Assembly: GCF_000331305.1 (NCBI RefSeq)
Contig: NZ_KB217483.1
Span: forward strand, 3,621-42,840
Origin: Calothrix sp. PCC 7103
GTDB lineage: Bacteria; Cyanobacteriota; Cyanobacteriia; Cyanobacteriales; Nostocaceae
Length of the DNA stretch: 39,220 nucleotides
Direction of reading: 5' to 3'
The position numbers were made by a program, and so were the translations under genes. Below are positions 15,012-24,505 of this stretch, piece after piece. The notes below the pieces were generated by a model. It was not told the DNA's origin. It was given only the letters and a program-made list of their open reading frames with translations, and did no database searches. The number at the start of each line of letters is the position of its first letter. Within the stretch, counting starts at the first letter, position 1.

Positions 15012-16899
15012 CAACATTGAGGTAATTGATTGTGACTTAGGAATAACTGGGGCTTCTGCCGAGCAGCGACCAGGCTTTAAAGATATGTTAGCTCAGGTAA
15101 CATTGGGGGTAGTAGGGATTATACTTTCCTATGATGTAACACGATTGTCACGCAATTGCTCAGATTGGTATCCCTTATTGGATTTATGCGGTTACAAAAA
15201 TTGTTTGATCGCTGACCGAGATTCTGTGTATAATCCAGGTAATGCTAATGGTCGTTTGTTACTCGGACTAAAGGGACAAATCTCAGAGGTTGAGTTGCAT
15301 ACAATTCGGGCAAGATTGACAGCTGGGATTATCAGCAAAGCCCAGCGCGGAGAGTTAGGGCTAACGTTACCTGTTGGTCTAGTTCGTGATGAGTTAGGAG
15401 TCGTACATAAAGACCCAAATCGTGAAGTACAAGACCGAATTGACCTGATTTTTCAGAGTTTTTTGAAGCTAAGATCAGCTTGTAAAGTGTTGCGGATGTG
15501 CAACGAGCAAAACTTATTAATCCCCAGACGCGACAGATTTGGAGACATTATATGGCGCAAGCCGAGCGTGGCTGCAATCATATCAATGTTAAAAAATCCT
15601 GCTTACGCAGGCGCATTTGTTTATGGTCGCACACGTGCGGTGAGAAGTGGGTTGGCGCCGTATCAATCGCAGCAACAGCAACAGCCGATAGAAGAATGGA
15701 AAATTCGGGTTAACGATAAATATCCGGCTTATATCAGCTGGGAAGTTTACGAACGTATTCAAGCTCAACTTTTAGATAACTATGCTGAATATGACCGCAA
15801 CAAAACCCGTGGTATTCCCCGTCAGGGTTCAGCTTTGCTGCATGGCTTAGTTTACTGTGGAGAATGCGGTCACAAAATGGTTGTACAATATAAAGGAGCT
15901 ACGCGCTATATTTGTAATTATCTACGCCAACAATATGGCGTTCCTGTCTGCCAGTATATTCCGGCGGATGCAATCGATGAACACGTCGTTCAGGCGTTTT
16001 TTGCTGCGATGAAAGCAGTGGAAATTGATGCTTACCAAAAAGCTGTGAAAGCTCAAAAAGAAACGGATGATGCCATAGAGCGAGCGCATTGTCAGCAAAT
16101 CGAACGCTTGCGCTATACTGTCGCGCTCTGTGAGCGACAATTTAGTCGAGTAGACCCAGATAACCGATTAGTTGCGGCAGAATTGGAACAACGTTGGGAA
16201 AATGCCTTACGTGATTTGAAGCTTGCAGAAGCGGCTTATACCAAACAAAAGCCATCTAAAAATGCGACTTCAATACCTACCGAATTAAAAACTGCTTTGA
16301 GTGCTATCGGGCAGAAACTTCCTGAGCTTTGGTCAGGTGAAACTCTGACTCGTGTACAGAAAAAAGCCTTGTTGCGTTGCTTGATTGATAAAGTAGTTAT
16401 TCATCGTATTGTTCGCGACCAAGTTCGTACTCGTATTATTTGGAAAGGTGGTGACACTACAACTGTTGACCTTCCAATCCCTGTTGGTTCACTCGCAGAA
16501 CTTACAAAAGCAGATGAATTAGAAGCCCAGGTTGTTACTCTCAGCACTGAAGGTTTCGATGACGAACTTATTGCCCAACAACTGACCGCACAAGGACATC
16601 GCTCACCGCTATGCAAAACTTTATTACCTAGTACAGTTAAAACTATCCGACTTAAACATCACATTTTTCACAATCACAGTCAGTCTCATCCCCGTCATAT
16701 TTCTGGCTGTCTCACAATTCCCCAAGTTGCCACAGCTGTTGAGGTTCCACCACATTGGATATATGATCGTATTCATAAGGGAACGATTCAAATCAAAAGA
16801 GATCAGACAACAGGGCTTTATCTATTCCCAGATTCGCCGGATACATTAGTACAAATTAATCAGCTAAAAACTGGACAAATTGACAACTTATGTTTTTGA
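14854..16899 (+). CDS. Large serine recombinase (681 aa)
   Basis: This enzyme probably moves the element that carries it by site-specific recombination. Residues 15 to about 150 are the resolvase catalytic domain, with the nucleophile in YIRQSTPHQL and the arginine-rich LSYDVTRLSRNCSDW. A Recombinase domain follows (LKNPAYAGAFVYGR), then a zinc ribbon (LVYCGECGHKM ... CNYLRQQYGVPVC), a long coiled coil, and a C-terminal helix-turn-helix (LTIPQVATAVEVPPHWIYDR). Length fits TnpX-like recombinases. GAGGTG lies upstream. It is the third gene of the three-gene cassette. Confidence 0.85.
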   Translation: MTTSELVTLEHVNRKAIIYIRQSTPHQLISNQESLRLQYALRQRAIELGWSDSNIEVIDCDLGITGASAEQRPGFKDMLAQVTLGVVGIILSYDVTRLSRNCSDWYPLLDLCGYKNCLIADRDSVYNPGNANGRLLLGLKGQISEVELHTIRARLTAGIISKAQRGELGLTLPVGLVRDELGVVHKDPNREVQDRIDLIFQSFLKLRSACKVLRMCNEQNLLIPRRDRFGDIIWRKPSVAAIISMLKNPAYAGAFVYGRTRAVRSGLAPYQSQQQQQPIEEWKIRVNDKYPAYISWEVYERIQAQLLDNYAEYDRNKTRGIPRQGSALLHGLVYCGECGHKMVVQYKGATRYICNYLRQQYGVPVCQYIPADAIDEHVVQAFFAAMKAVEIDAYQKAVKAQKETDDAIERAHCQQIERLRYTVALCERQFSRVDPDNRLVAAELEQRWENALRDLKLAEAAYTKQKPSKNATSIPTELKTALSAIGQKLPELWSGETLTRVQKKALLRCLIDKVVIHRIVRDQVRTRIIWKGGDTTTVDLPIPVGSLAELTKADELEAQVVTLSTEGFDDELIAQQLTAQGHRSPLCKTLLPSTVKTIRLKHHIFHNHSQSHPRHISGCLTIPQVATAVEVPPHWIYDRIHKGTIQIKRDQTTGLYLFPDSPDTLVQINQLKTGQIDNLCF

Positions 16900-16919
16900 G
16901 AGGAGTATCAAGATGCCCA

Positions 16920-17122
16920 ATCAAAACACTTTGATATGTCGGCATCTAACACAAATTTGGGTTTGTATCTAATGCAGTTAAAAATTGCCTCGATTGCATC
17001 ATGACATGACCTTCCGGCTCTAAACCCGTATGAGTTAGGTTCAAATCGCGCTTCCCATTCTGGCTCTAAGGCAAAAAGGACGAGTGCTTGCAAGGCGCGG
17101 TCTAAAATTGTAGGCACGCTAT
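16920..17122 (-). pseudogene. Group II intron reverse transcriptase, internal fragment
   Basis: This is the RT part that precedes 13139-14470: VPTILDRALQALVLFALEPE, then RFEPNSYGFRAGRSCHDAIE and KPKFVLDADISKCFD. It breaks off at IPT, where the second recombinase element begins. About 90-120 N-terminal residues of the maturase are missing and are not found beyond that element, so a deletion has also occurred. Confidence 0.78.
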
Positions 17123-17164
17123 AATAACACTGCACATAACTTCAAGTCTCTTTTGGGAAGTTGT

Positions 17165-17602
17165 GTGACAATCACCAACTCCATCCACCCGTTGTATGGT
17201 CAGTCTGTTGAGATACTACAAATCCGCAAAGTTGGGCAAGAGACAAAAGTCACCATAAAAAGTCCGTTGGGAGGATTTTTGTCTCTTCCAGCTTCAGAAA
17301 CTGACTTATGGATGCAACAAGCAAGCATTACCCAACGATCTGAGAAATTTTCACCACAAAAACTATTGCGTTTGAGTGAATGGGTAGGAGAGCGCAAAAA
17401 ATATTTTACGGAAGAATTTTCTTGTGTCTCCGAAAATAAAGGAGTCGAACACAGGAAAAAAAATCATGGTACAAAGGCATCTACTACCAACTCAAAACCC
17501 CGAAAACTCAGAAAGGCTAGGTCGTCTAACTCTTCTAACAGCACGGTTAGTGGACAAGATGCTCAGAAACCAAAGTCCCGACCCGGCGATTGCAAGGAGT
17601 AA
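17165..17602 (+). CDS. HPLYGQ-type small protein of the second recombinase cassette
   Basis: I chose GTG 17165 (VTITNSIHPLYGQSVEILQI) because conserved sequence starts there; an upstream TTG (17153) is less likely. The N-terminal 70 residues form a DUF5372-like unit (HPLYGQ...FLSLPASETDLWMQQ). The remainder is Lys/Ser-rich and probably disordered or DNA binding. It parallels the first gene of the 14542 cassette. It is followed with overlap by a short gene and then by the recombinase. Confidence 0.65.
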   Translation: MTITNSIHPLYGQSVEILQIRKVGQETKVTIKSPLGGFLSLPASETDLWMQQASITQRSEKFSPQKLLRLSEWVGERKKYFTEEFSCVSENKGVEHRKKNHGTKASTTNSKPRKLRKARSSNSSNSTVSGQDAQKPKSRPGDCKE

Positions 17603-17615
17603 ACCAGATGAATAG
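17466..17615 (+). CDS. Small overlapping protein ahead of the recombinase
   Basis: ATG 17466 gives MVQRHLLPTQNPENSERLGR and LTLLTARLVDKMLRNQ, with a compact helical pattern (49 residues). It overlaps the end of the HPLYGQ gene and the start of the recombinase. Its place matches the middle gene of the 14757 cassette. The protein itself is unrecognised and could be partly spurious. Confidence 0.45.
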   Translation: MVQRHLLPTQNPENSERLGRLTLLTARLVDKMLRNQSPDPAIARSKPDE

Positions 17616-19686
17616 TAAAATTAGAACAACGCATCTGGAACGGCGTGCAGTTGTGTACTTAAGACAATCAACACCTAACCAAATAGAATTACACCGTGAA
17701 AGTACAGAAAGACAGTATGCTTTGGCTGACCGTGCGTTAAACTTGGGCTGGGACAAAAGCCAAATATCCGTTTTAGATAGTGACCTAGGTAAAAGTGGTC
17801 AAACAACAACAGGACGGGAAGATTTTCATCGACTAATGGCTGCTGTTGGTTTAGGAGAAGTCGGGGCTGTTTTAGCTTTGGAAGCTTCAAGATTTTCTCG
17901 TTCGCAAGCAGATTGGCATAAACTATTAGATATCTGTGCCCTAACAGATACATTAGTAATTGATCACGATGGAATTTACGACCCAAATGATTTTAATGAC
18001 CGAGTAATATTAGGGTTTAAGGGAACTTGGAGCCACACGGAACTGCATGGTATGCGTTTACGCTTACAAGGCGCCAAACTAAATAAAGCTAAAAAAGGAG
18101 AGTTGCGCTGTTCTCCACCTACTGGCTATGTATACGACCCAGAAGGACAACTGGTGCTAGACCCAGATGAAGGTGTAGTTGCAGCAATAAAGCTAGTTTT
18201 CCAAAAGTTCCATGCTCTTGGAACAGCATTCAAGGTAATGCGCTACTTTTGTGTCAACCAAATTCCTTTTCCAAGAAGACGTTGGCGACCTGGGCACATA
18301 GGCACACTTTATTGGGGACCAGCTAACCTTAGCCGTATAACAGCAATTCTGCGTAATCCAACCTATACAGGAACTTACGTATATGGTAGACGGCGTAGTC
18401 TAAATGTAATTGAGAATGGGCAAATAACCAAGGTGAAAACCCAATTATTACCCCAAGAAGAGTGGAAAGTTGTAATCCATGATGCTCACGAGCCTTACGT
18501 TAGTTGGTCTGAATATTTAGCTAATTGTGAACAACTCAGACGCAATAACACAGGCTATATATCTGACGGATGCCAAAGAACACCAAGAGAGGGTTTTGCT
18601 CTTCTTCAAGGTTTAGTTATTTGTGGTAAATGCGGACGACGTATGAGTCCTCGCTACCACGGTGATGGTGGCAAGAGAGTGGCTTACGAATGTACACAAG
18701 CTCGAAAACAAGATGGTAGCGTGGGTGTTTGCTGGAGCGTTGCAGGTGCAGCAATTGATACAGCGGTTGAGGCACACGTACTTGAAGCTTTAACTCTTGA
18801 ACAACTCAATATTTCTCTAGCTGTACTTTCCGAGCTTGAACATCAAGCACATGAGGCAGATAAAACATGGCAACTCAGGTTAGAAAGGGCACATTATGAA
18901 GCTGATAGAGCTTTCCGGCAATATGATGCTACCGAGCCAGAGAATCGTTTAGTCGCCCGTACACTAGAAAAGCGATGGAATGAAAAATTACAACAGTTAA
19001 CGGAATTAGAAGAGGCATATAATAAGGCGCACCAAGTAGAAAGGTTGGAATTGACGGAAACTCAAAGGCAACAAATATTACAATTAGCCAATGATATTCC
19101 AACAATTTGGCACGCAAGTAGCACTACTCACCAAGAGCGTAAAGAGATACTAGGGTTGTTAGTAAAACAAGTTGCGATTACGCCAATAGATACTCCAGAA
19201 CGCTCTACTCGTATCCAAATACTTTGGCATACTGGAGCTATAAGTGAGCTAATTGCAATACGTCCAACAACTACAGAAAAATACCGAACACCCAACCAAG
19301 TGATTCAACTAGTTGAAGAATTAGTTCCTGGTCGAACTGATACTGAAATTGCTTTGGAACTAAATCGTCGGGGTTTACTTAATACTACTGGGCGACCTTT
19401 TACCAAAAAAGGTGTTGCTTGGCTTCGCTGGAAATATGGTCTTGATAAACCTTTAAGTGCCCCACTTGTTGCAAAATCAGGGATTAGCCCTGAAGGTTAC
19501 TATTCTACTAGTGCCCTAGCCGAAAAATTGGGTGTTGGAATTCATACCATCCATTATTGGCGAGAAAAAGGCATTATCCAGGGTTTTCAAGAAAAGGATA
19601 AAAGCCCTTGGTGGTATATAGTTACACCTGAAGTTTTAGAAACTTTACGTGACAAAATCCGCCGTGTGCCAGTTAAATTTGAATAA
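17608..19686 (+). CDS. Large serine recombinase (692 aa)
   Basis: The start is ATG 17608 (MNSKIRTTHLERRAVVYLRQ) with AAGGAG 8 bases upstream; a TTG at 17590 lies inside this site. Catalytic domain: VVYLRQSTPNQIELHRES with the nucleophilic Ser, and EASRFSRSQADWHKLLD. Then a Recombinase domain (LRNPTYTGTYVYGRRRS), a zinc ribbon (LVICGKCGRRM ... CTQARKQDGSVGVC), a long coiled coil, and a C-terminal MerR-like helix-turn-helix (YYSTSALAEKLGVGIHTIHY). It is a relative of the 14854 recombinase and ends the second three-gene cassette. It seems intact. Confidence 0.85.
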   Translation: MNSKIRTTHLERRAVVYLRQSTPNQIELHRESTERQYALADRALNLGWDKSQISVLDSDLGKSGQTTTGREDFHRLMAAVGLGEVGAVLALEASRFSRSQADWHKLLDICALTDTLVIDHDGIYDPNDFNDRVILGFKGTWSHTELHGMRLRLQGAKLNKAKKGELRCSPPTGYVYDPEGQLVLDPDEGVVAAIKLVFQKFHALGTAFKVMRYFCVNQIPFPRRRWRPGHIGTLYWGPANLSRITAILRNPTYTGTYVYGRRRSLNVIENGQITKVKTQLLPQEEWKVVIHDAHEPYVSWSEYLANCEQLRRNNTGYISDGCQRTPREGFALLQGLVICGKCGRRMSPRYHGDGGKRVAYECTQARKQDGSVGVCWSVAGAAIDTAVEAHVLEALTLEQLNISLAVLSELEHQAHEADKTWQLRLERAHYEADRAFRQYDATEPENRLVARTLEKRWNEKLQQLTELEEAYNKAHQVERLELTETQRQQILQLANDIPTIWHASSTTHQERKEILGLLVKQVAITPIDTPERSTRIQILWHTGAISELIAIRPTTTEKYRTPNQVIQLVEELVPGRTDTEIALELNRRGLLNTTGRPFTKKGVAWLRWKYGLDKPLSAPLVAKSGISPEGYYSTSALAEKLGVGIHTIHYWREKGIIQGFQEKDKSPWWYIVTPEVLETLRDKIRRVPVKFE

Positions 19687-19732
19687 TTCCCGACTGTGTG
19701 GCTATTGAATAATTGTTTTGAAAAGTGTTTAA

Positions 19733-19764
19733 CCTTTTGAGTAAAAAATTACTCAAAGGGTTTT
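19733..19764 (+). terminator. Rho-independent terminator after the recombinase
   Basis: CCTTTTGAGTAA and TTACTCAAAGGG form a near-perfect stem around a short A-rich loop, followed by TTTT. It lies 46 bp after the recombinase stop and is a good intrinsic terminator. Confidence 0.65.
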
Positions 19765-20037
19765 ACTGTATATGAGAATTAGCCTTTGAGACAAATTTTT
19801 GACCATCAAAGTACCAAGCGATTCTATCTGGGTCATGTCCAGAAGTCCATTGTCCAAAATTGCGAGCGTTTTTCTTGTGGCGAAGAGTACTGGGAGAAAC
19901 ATTTAGCCTTCTTGCTAATGCTGCACCAGTTAGTTCGATAGGCGCCAACGAATTTTGATTTTCTTCTGGTTTAAGTGAGCTATCTTGTAAATCACTTGAT
20001 GGCTCACTATTTATAATAGTGACAATTGCTTGATTAT
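19763..20037 (-). pseudogene. C-terminal fragment of a helix-turn-helix protein
   Basis: The minus-strand frame gives a linker (NSEPSSDLQDSSLKPEENQN), then LTGAALARRLNVSPSTLRHK (a helix-turn-helix) and QWTSGHDPDRIAWYFDGQKF. This is a pattern I associate with C-terminal ends of cyanobacterial accessory proteins of unknown job. The N-terminus is cut at 20038 by a small palindromic element. A TTG at 19948 could start a 61-residue product but is probably not a real start. Confidence 0.45.
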
Positions 20038-20207
20038 CGCTCTTTTATGTCTCTGGCGAGAGAAAAATAATATGCAAACCTTGAATCTACCTTAAATCCT
20101 TGATTCTAAATCTTGTTTCCACGTCGAAGCTAAAAATTCTGATTTTTAACCAAGTACGGAAAAACAAGGGTTTTAATTTTTATCTAGCGAGAGTAATAAA
20201 AGAGCGC
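20038..20207. mobile_element. 170-bp MITE-like element
   Basis: The ends are inverted repeats: CGCTCTTTTATGTCTCTGGC at the left and, read inward from the right, CGCTCTTTTATTACTCTCGC, with pairing that continues less well for about 20 more bases (GAGAGAAAAATAA against TAGATAAAAATTAA). The interior codes for nothing. It separates a helix-turn-helix remnant from a 5'-truncated alcohol dehydrogenase. A target duplication is not evident. Confidence 0.55.
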
Positions 20208-20217
20208 TAAGTTCAAG

Positions 20218-21060
20218 GAAGGTGATTTAGCGGGTGTAGGCTGTATGGTTAACTCGTGCCAGTCCTGTTCACCCTGTCGGGAAGGCTTAGAGCAGTACTG
20301 TGAAGGACCAAAGGGATGGACTGCTACTTATAACGGACCCCAAAAGCCAGACGGTACGAATACTTACGGTGGATATTCTAACAATATCATTGTTAGCGAA
20401 AAATTTGTGCTGAGAATTCCTGATAATTTAGATATCAAAGCGGTGGCGCCACTGCTTTGTGCAGGCATTACAACTTACTCGCCACTGCGTCACTGGAAGG
20501 TGAAACCAGGACAAAAGGTGGGTGTGGTAGGACTCGGTGGATTGGGACATATGGCTATCAAACTTGCAAAAGCAATGGGTGCCAACGTAACTGTTTTTAC
20601 TACGTCACCACAGAAAAAAGTGGATGCTTCCCGACTAGGTGCTGATGATGTTGTCCTTTCCACCGACAAGGAAGCAATGAGTAAATACGAACTCAGCTTT
20701 GACTATATATTAAGTACAATTCCGACCTCCCACGACATCAATCCTTATGTGAACCTTTTGAAGCGTGATGCCACTTTAACACTTGTAGGAGCGCTGGAGC
20801 CATTAGAGCCAGGACTGAACAATAGCCAAGTAGCCTTTCACCGTCGTAGTATTACAGGATCGCTAATTGGTGGCATTGCAGAAACACAGGAGGTGCTTGA
20901 CTTCTGTGCTAAACACAATATTGTCTCGGATGTGGAGATTATTCCAATCCAACAAATAAATACAGCGTATGAACGTATGCTGAAGGGTGATGTGAAGTTT
21001 CGCTTCGTCATCGATATGGCTTCGTTACAGCAAGATAGCGATCAGGAGATTTTTTCATGA
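20218..21060 (+). pseudogene. Zn-dependent alcohol dehydrogenase (YahK/CAD-like), 5'-truncated
   Basis: The frame enters at GGDLAGVGCMVNSCQSCSPC, the middle of the N-terminal catalytic domain, and continues to the normal end. The structural-zinc cysteines are present (CQSCSPCREGLEQYC), as is the NADP-binding motif GVVGLGGLGHMAIKLAKAMG. The first about 95 residues, holding the catalytic zinc ligands (Cys-x-x-Cys-His and Gly-His-Glu), are missing. So the product from ATG 20245 should be inactive as a reductase. It overlaps the aldehyde dehydrogenase by ATGA. Confidence 0.8.
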
Positions 21061-22568
21061 CAACAACAATTCCAAAACAAACAACTAACTCAAACTCAAA
21101 TTCGCCTACTCCTTACACAGGATTCGATCAACTCTTCATCGGTGGACGTTGGGTTAAAGGTCGCTCTGAACATAAACTGCAACCTATCAACCCGTACCGC
21201 CAAACCGTGATTTTGGAAATTCCTGCGGCAGATCAACGTGACCTCGAAGATGCCTACCAAGAAGCCCAACGCGCTCAAGTGTCGTGGGCAGAGGCATTAC
21301 CAAGCGAGCGCTCTCTTGTGATGCGTCGTGCGGTTGAAATTATGGATGCTCGCCGTGAGGAAATTATTTCGTGGTCAATTCGGGAAGCGGGCAGCCCGCG
21401 CAAGAAAGCAATGCTGGAATGGAAGGCTGCGCGTGATGTCATGGAACAAGCTGTTTCAGCTCCCTATGGTGCTGAGGGGCGCCTTCTCCCGTCTGACATA
21501 CCAGGTAAGGAAAGCCGCGTCTATCGCCGCCCAGTAGGTGTGGTGGCTGTCATCAGCCCGTGGGACTTTGCTCTAAACCTCGCCAATCGCTCGGTCGCCC
21601 CAGCCCTAGCACTTGGAAATGCTGTTGTGGTGAAACCGCCCTCAAATACTCCTATTTCTGGCGGTCTGATATTTGCTAAGATATTCGAGGAAGCTGGACT
21701 TCCATCTGGCGTACTCAGTATTGTAGCAGGCCCAGCCCGTGAAATCGGCGATGCGTTTGTAAGCCATCCGATCCCACGTGTCATTACTTTTACTGGTTCA
21801 ACAAAAGCAGGTCGGCATATTGGTGAACTGGCGATGTTCAGCCCCATTATGAAACGTGTTTCGCTCGAACTAGGTGGTAATAGTCCACTAGTTGTTTTAG
21901 ATGATGCCGATTTGGAATTAGCGGTAAACGCTGCTGTGTTTGGTAAGTTTTTGAACTCAGGTCAGATATGCATGAGTACAAATAGGCTAATAATTGATGA
22001 GCGCATATATGATGAATTCGTCGAGCGCTTTGTTGATCGTGTTCGCAATCTAAAGATTGGCGATCCAAACGACGCAAATACTGACATTGGCCCTATCATT
22101 GATGAAGCTCAATTGAATTCACATCTCAAGCACATTCAAAAAGCACGTCAAGAAGGCGCCCGTCAACTACTTGGTGGTGATCCTGATGGACTGGTATTAC
22201 CACCGCATGTTTTTGTCGATGTTAACAATCAGATGTCGGTCGCACGGGAGGAGTTATTCGGTCCTATCGCTCCCATTATTAAAGTCAGTAACGAAGCAGA
22301 AGCGTTACAGGTAGCCAACGACACAGAGTATGGTTTATCGAGTGCAGTGTTTACCCGCGACGAGGGACGAGGACTTCGATTTGCACTGAAAATGGAAGCG
22401 GGGATGACGCATATCAACGATCAGACGGTCAATGATTTACCGAACGCTCCCTTTGGTGGCGAGAAGAATAGTGGAATTGGACGTTTTGGTGGCAATTGGG
22501 GGATCGAGGAATTCACGACCGATCATTGGATTACCGTTCAACACAGTCCACGTACCTACCCATTGTGA
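21057..22568 (+). CDS. NAD(P)-dependent aldehyde dehydrogenase
   Basis: The protein oxidises aldehydes to acids. It has full length (503 residues) and key motifs: coenzyme binding PWDFALNLANRSVAPALALG, FTGSTKAGR, the general base Glu in SLELGGNSPLVVLDDADLE, the catalytic Cys in FLNSGQICMSTNRLI, and EELFGPIAPI near the end. The closest relatives by pattern are benzaldehyde/vanillin-type dehydrogenases (NDQTVNDLPNAPFGGEKNSG), so an aromatic or lipid-derived aldehyde is likely. It shares an ATGA overlap with the truncated alcohol dehydrogenase, with which it was once an operon. Confidence 0.88.
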   Translation: MTTTIPKQTTNSNSNSPTPYTGFDQLFIGGRWVKGRSEHKLQPINPYRQTVILEIPAADQRDLEDAYQEAQRAQVSWAEALPSERSLVMRRAVEIMDARREEIISWSIREAGSPRKKAMLEWKAARDVMEQAVSAPYGAEGRLLPSDIPGKESRVYRRPVGVVAVISPWDFALNLANRSVAPALALGNAVVVKPPSNTPISGGLIFAKIFEEAGLPSGVLSIVAGPAREIGDAFVSHPIPRVITFTGSTKAGRHIGELAMFSPIMKRVSLELGGNSPLVVLDDADLELAVNAAVFGKFLNSGQICMSTNRLIIDERIYDEFVERFVDRVRNLKIGDPNDANTDIGPIIDEAQLNSHLKHIQKARQEGARQLLGGDPDGLVLPPHVFVDVNNQMSVAREELFGPIAPIIKVSNEAEALQVANDTEYGLSSAVFTRDEGRGLRFALKMEAGMTHINDQTVNDLPNAPFGGEKNSGIGRFGGNWGIEEFTTDHWITVQHSPRTYPL

Positions 22569-22756
22569 TCTCAAGAAAGCATTTGTTTAAATAATCTTTT
22601 AATTTTAAACCAGTGCTGACAACTTCCGCTTGGAGTCCGCTCCGTAAATCTTTGTTCTGTGATCGGGTGGTTGCCGTTTATTGGGCTACGTTTAATTTCT
22701 ATTTCGGAACCACCGGAACCGTGACTGGGGCGCAAAGGCCGTAGTGCGGGATTTCC

Positions 22757-23428
22757 CTATAAATTGAAAAGAGCTTTTAACCCCTCTCGAAGTGATGTAG
22801 GCTTTCGCCCAAGCAGGTTCTCCAGATCGGAGCTTACTTCTTCTTCCTGCCCGTTTTTAATGTCGGTTAGAAAACCTGTAACCCTCTCAATCATAATTTC
22901 GGGGACGCTGCGTTCTTTCATTTGCGCCTCAAATGTTGATTTCTCAGTAGGTGTATAATCTACCTCTTTGCCTGATAAGTCGGTTAAGGTAGCCGCGACA
23001 TTGTCAAAGGAATAGCACTCACTTCCTGTCAGTTTGTAGATTCGGTTAGCGCAACCGCTCTCTAACAGTGCATTCGCAATGGCTTCTCCCATTTCGCTTC
23101 TAAGGGCAAAGGGAACTCTTCCCATCGCTGTTGGTAAGTTGATACCCGTATCAAAAACTTTTTCCCCTACGAACTGCGGAATAGTGTCCATATACAAGAC
23201 ATTGCGAAATATCGCATAGTTCAATCCACACTTTTTGATGTAATCTTCCGTCTGAAAATGACCCTCCATCAACTTGTTTGCCCTGTGGATAAAGTCGAGC
23301 GGAGAGAGGAAATAAACATTGTAATTGTTGATGGCAGCGATGCTTTCTGAAAATAGTCCAACAGGTAGATTTTTCTGTGATGGTAAGCCTCTACTTTGGT
23401 AAGCATGGTTCCAAAAATGAACCACCAA
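22757..23428 (-). pseudogene. NmrA-like NAD(P)-binding protein, N-terminally truncated
   Basis: The protein resembles the C-terminal two thirds of NmrA/QorB-type atypical short-chain dehydrogenases (GHFQTEDYIKKCGLNYAIFR, then RSEMGEAIANALLESGCANR and YKLTGSECYSFDNVAATLTD). The usual N-terminal GxxGxxG nucleotide-binding Rossmann part is absent. The frame begins at a TTG only 23 bp from the divergent CurA-like gene, so the gene is cut by a deletion. It is unlikely to bind cofactor. Confidence 0.7.
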
Positions 23429-23451
23429 ATCAAAGAAACTAGGAATTGTGA

Positions 23452-24471
23452 ATGTCTAGTTCAATCAACCAACAAATCTTACTCAAAAACCGCCCAAAGG
23501 GAGAACCGAAAGAGAGTGATTTCGTCCTTGTCGAAACCACCGTTCCAGAACCTGGCAAGGATGAAGTACTGAATCGCACAATCTACTTATCCCTCGATCC
23601 TTACATGCGAGGTCGTATGAGTGATCGTGAGTCTTATGCTGAGCCGGTAGCATTGGAAAATGTTATGGTCGGTGGCACTGTGAGTCAAGTGATAAAATCT
23701 AATCATCCTCAATTCTCAGTCGGAGATTTTGTTCTCGGTTATGATGGCTGGCAAGCCTATGGCGTTTCAAAAGGTGAAACGTTGCGTAAGCTTGACCCTA
23801 ATCAAGCTCGGATTTCCTATGCCTTGAGTGTAATGGGAATGCCCGGTATGACAGCATATTGTGCGCTGCTGGATATAGGACAACCTCAAGCTGGTGAAAC
23901 AGTTGTTGTTTCTGCGGCATCTGGTGCAGTCGGTTCCATAGCAGGTCAAATTGCTAAGATTAAAGGCTGTAGGGTAGTGGGAATAGCTGGAAGTGATGCG
24001 AAATGTGATTATGTGCTGAAAGAATTAGGGTTTGATGCCTGCATTAACCGCAAAACTCAAGAACTGAGTTCCGCACTGAAGGACGCTTGTCCTAAAGGGA
24101 TCGATATTTACTTTGATAATACAGGCGGTTCAATTTTAGAAGCTGTATTGCACAACATTAATCTGGGGGCAAGAATTCCATTAGTTGGTATGATTTCGCA
24201 GTATAACGCCGAAAATCCGCCTTCTGGTCCGAATTTGATGCCACTGTTGAATAAACGTGCTTTAATCAAAGGATTTCTGGTTGGGGATTATGAACATCGT
24301 CGCTCAGAGTTTATCAACGATGTTTCTCAGTGGTTGCGCGGAGGTAAGTTGAAGTATAAAGAAGACGTTATAGAAGGTTTAGAAAATGCCCCCCATGCTT
24401 TTATCGGTTTACTGGAAGGGAAAAACTTCGGGAAGCTGATTGTTAAGTTCGCTAAGGATTCAACACAATGA
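23452..24471 (+). CDS. NADPH-dependent CurA/LTB4DH-type reductase
   Basis: A complete 339-residue medium-chain dehydrogenase/reductase without zinc ligands. Family signatures: LSLDPYMRGRMSD near the N-terminus, MPGMTAYCALLDIG, the NADPH motif AASGAVGSIAGQIAKIKG, and YFDNTGGSILEAVLHNINLG. Such enzymes reduce the C=C bond of alpha,beta-unsaturated ketones/aldehydes (quinone, curcumin or alkenal reductases). The start at ATG 23452 has AGGAA upstream. Neighbours are other carbonyl-handling enzymes, so reactive-electrophile detoxification is plausible. Confidence 0.87.
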   Translation: MSSSINQQILLKNRPKGEPKESDFVLVETTVPEPGKDEVLNRTIYLSLDPYMRGRMSDRESYAEPVALENVMVGGTVSQVIKSNHPQFSVGDFVLGYDGWQAYGVSKGETLRKLDPNQARISYALSVMGMPGMTAYCALLDIGQPQAGETVVVSAASGAVGSIAGQIAKIKGCRVVGIAGSDAKCDYVLKELGFDACINRKTQELSSALKDACPKGIDIYFDNTGGSILEAVLHNINLGARIPLVGMISQYNAENPPSGPNLMPLLNKRALIKGFLVGDYEHRRSEFINDVSQWLRGGKLKYKEDVIEGLENAPHAFIGLLEGKNFGKLIVKFAKDSTQ

Positions 24472-24505
24472 AGAGACTTACAGTTTTTCCAGACTTGCTG
24501 CTTTG

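Larger units (their letters stand above)
14471..16920. mobile_element. Large-serine-recombinase mobile element in a group II intron
   Basis: Reverse-transcriptase coding stops at both edges: FDGINH ends at 14470 and SKCFD at 16920. The flanks share TCAAA (14466-14470 and 16921-16925), the likely crossover core. The interior carries three overlapping plus-strand genes (14542-15011 and the 681-residue recombinase). There are no DDE-type terminal repeats, which fits a serine recombinase mechanism. Confidence 0.7.
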
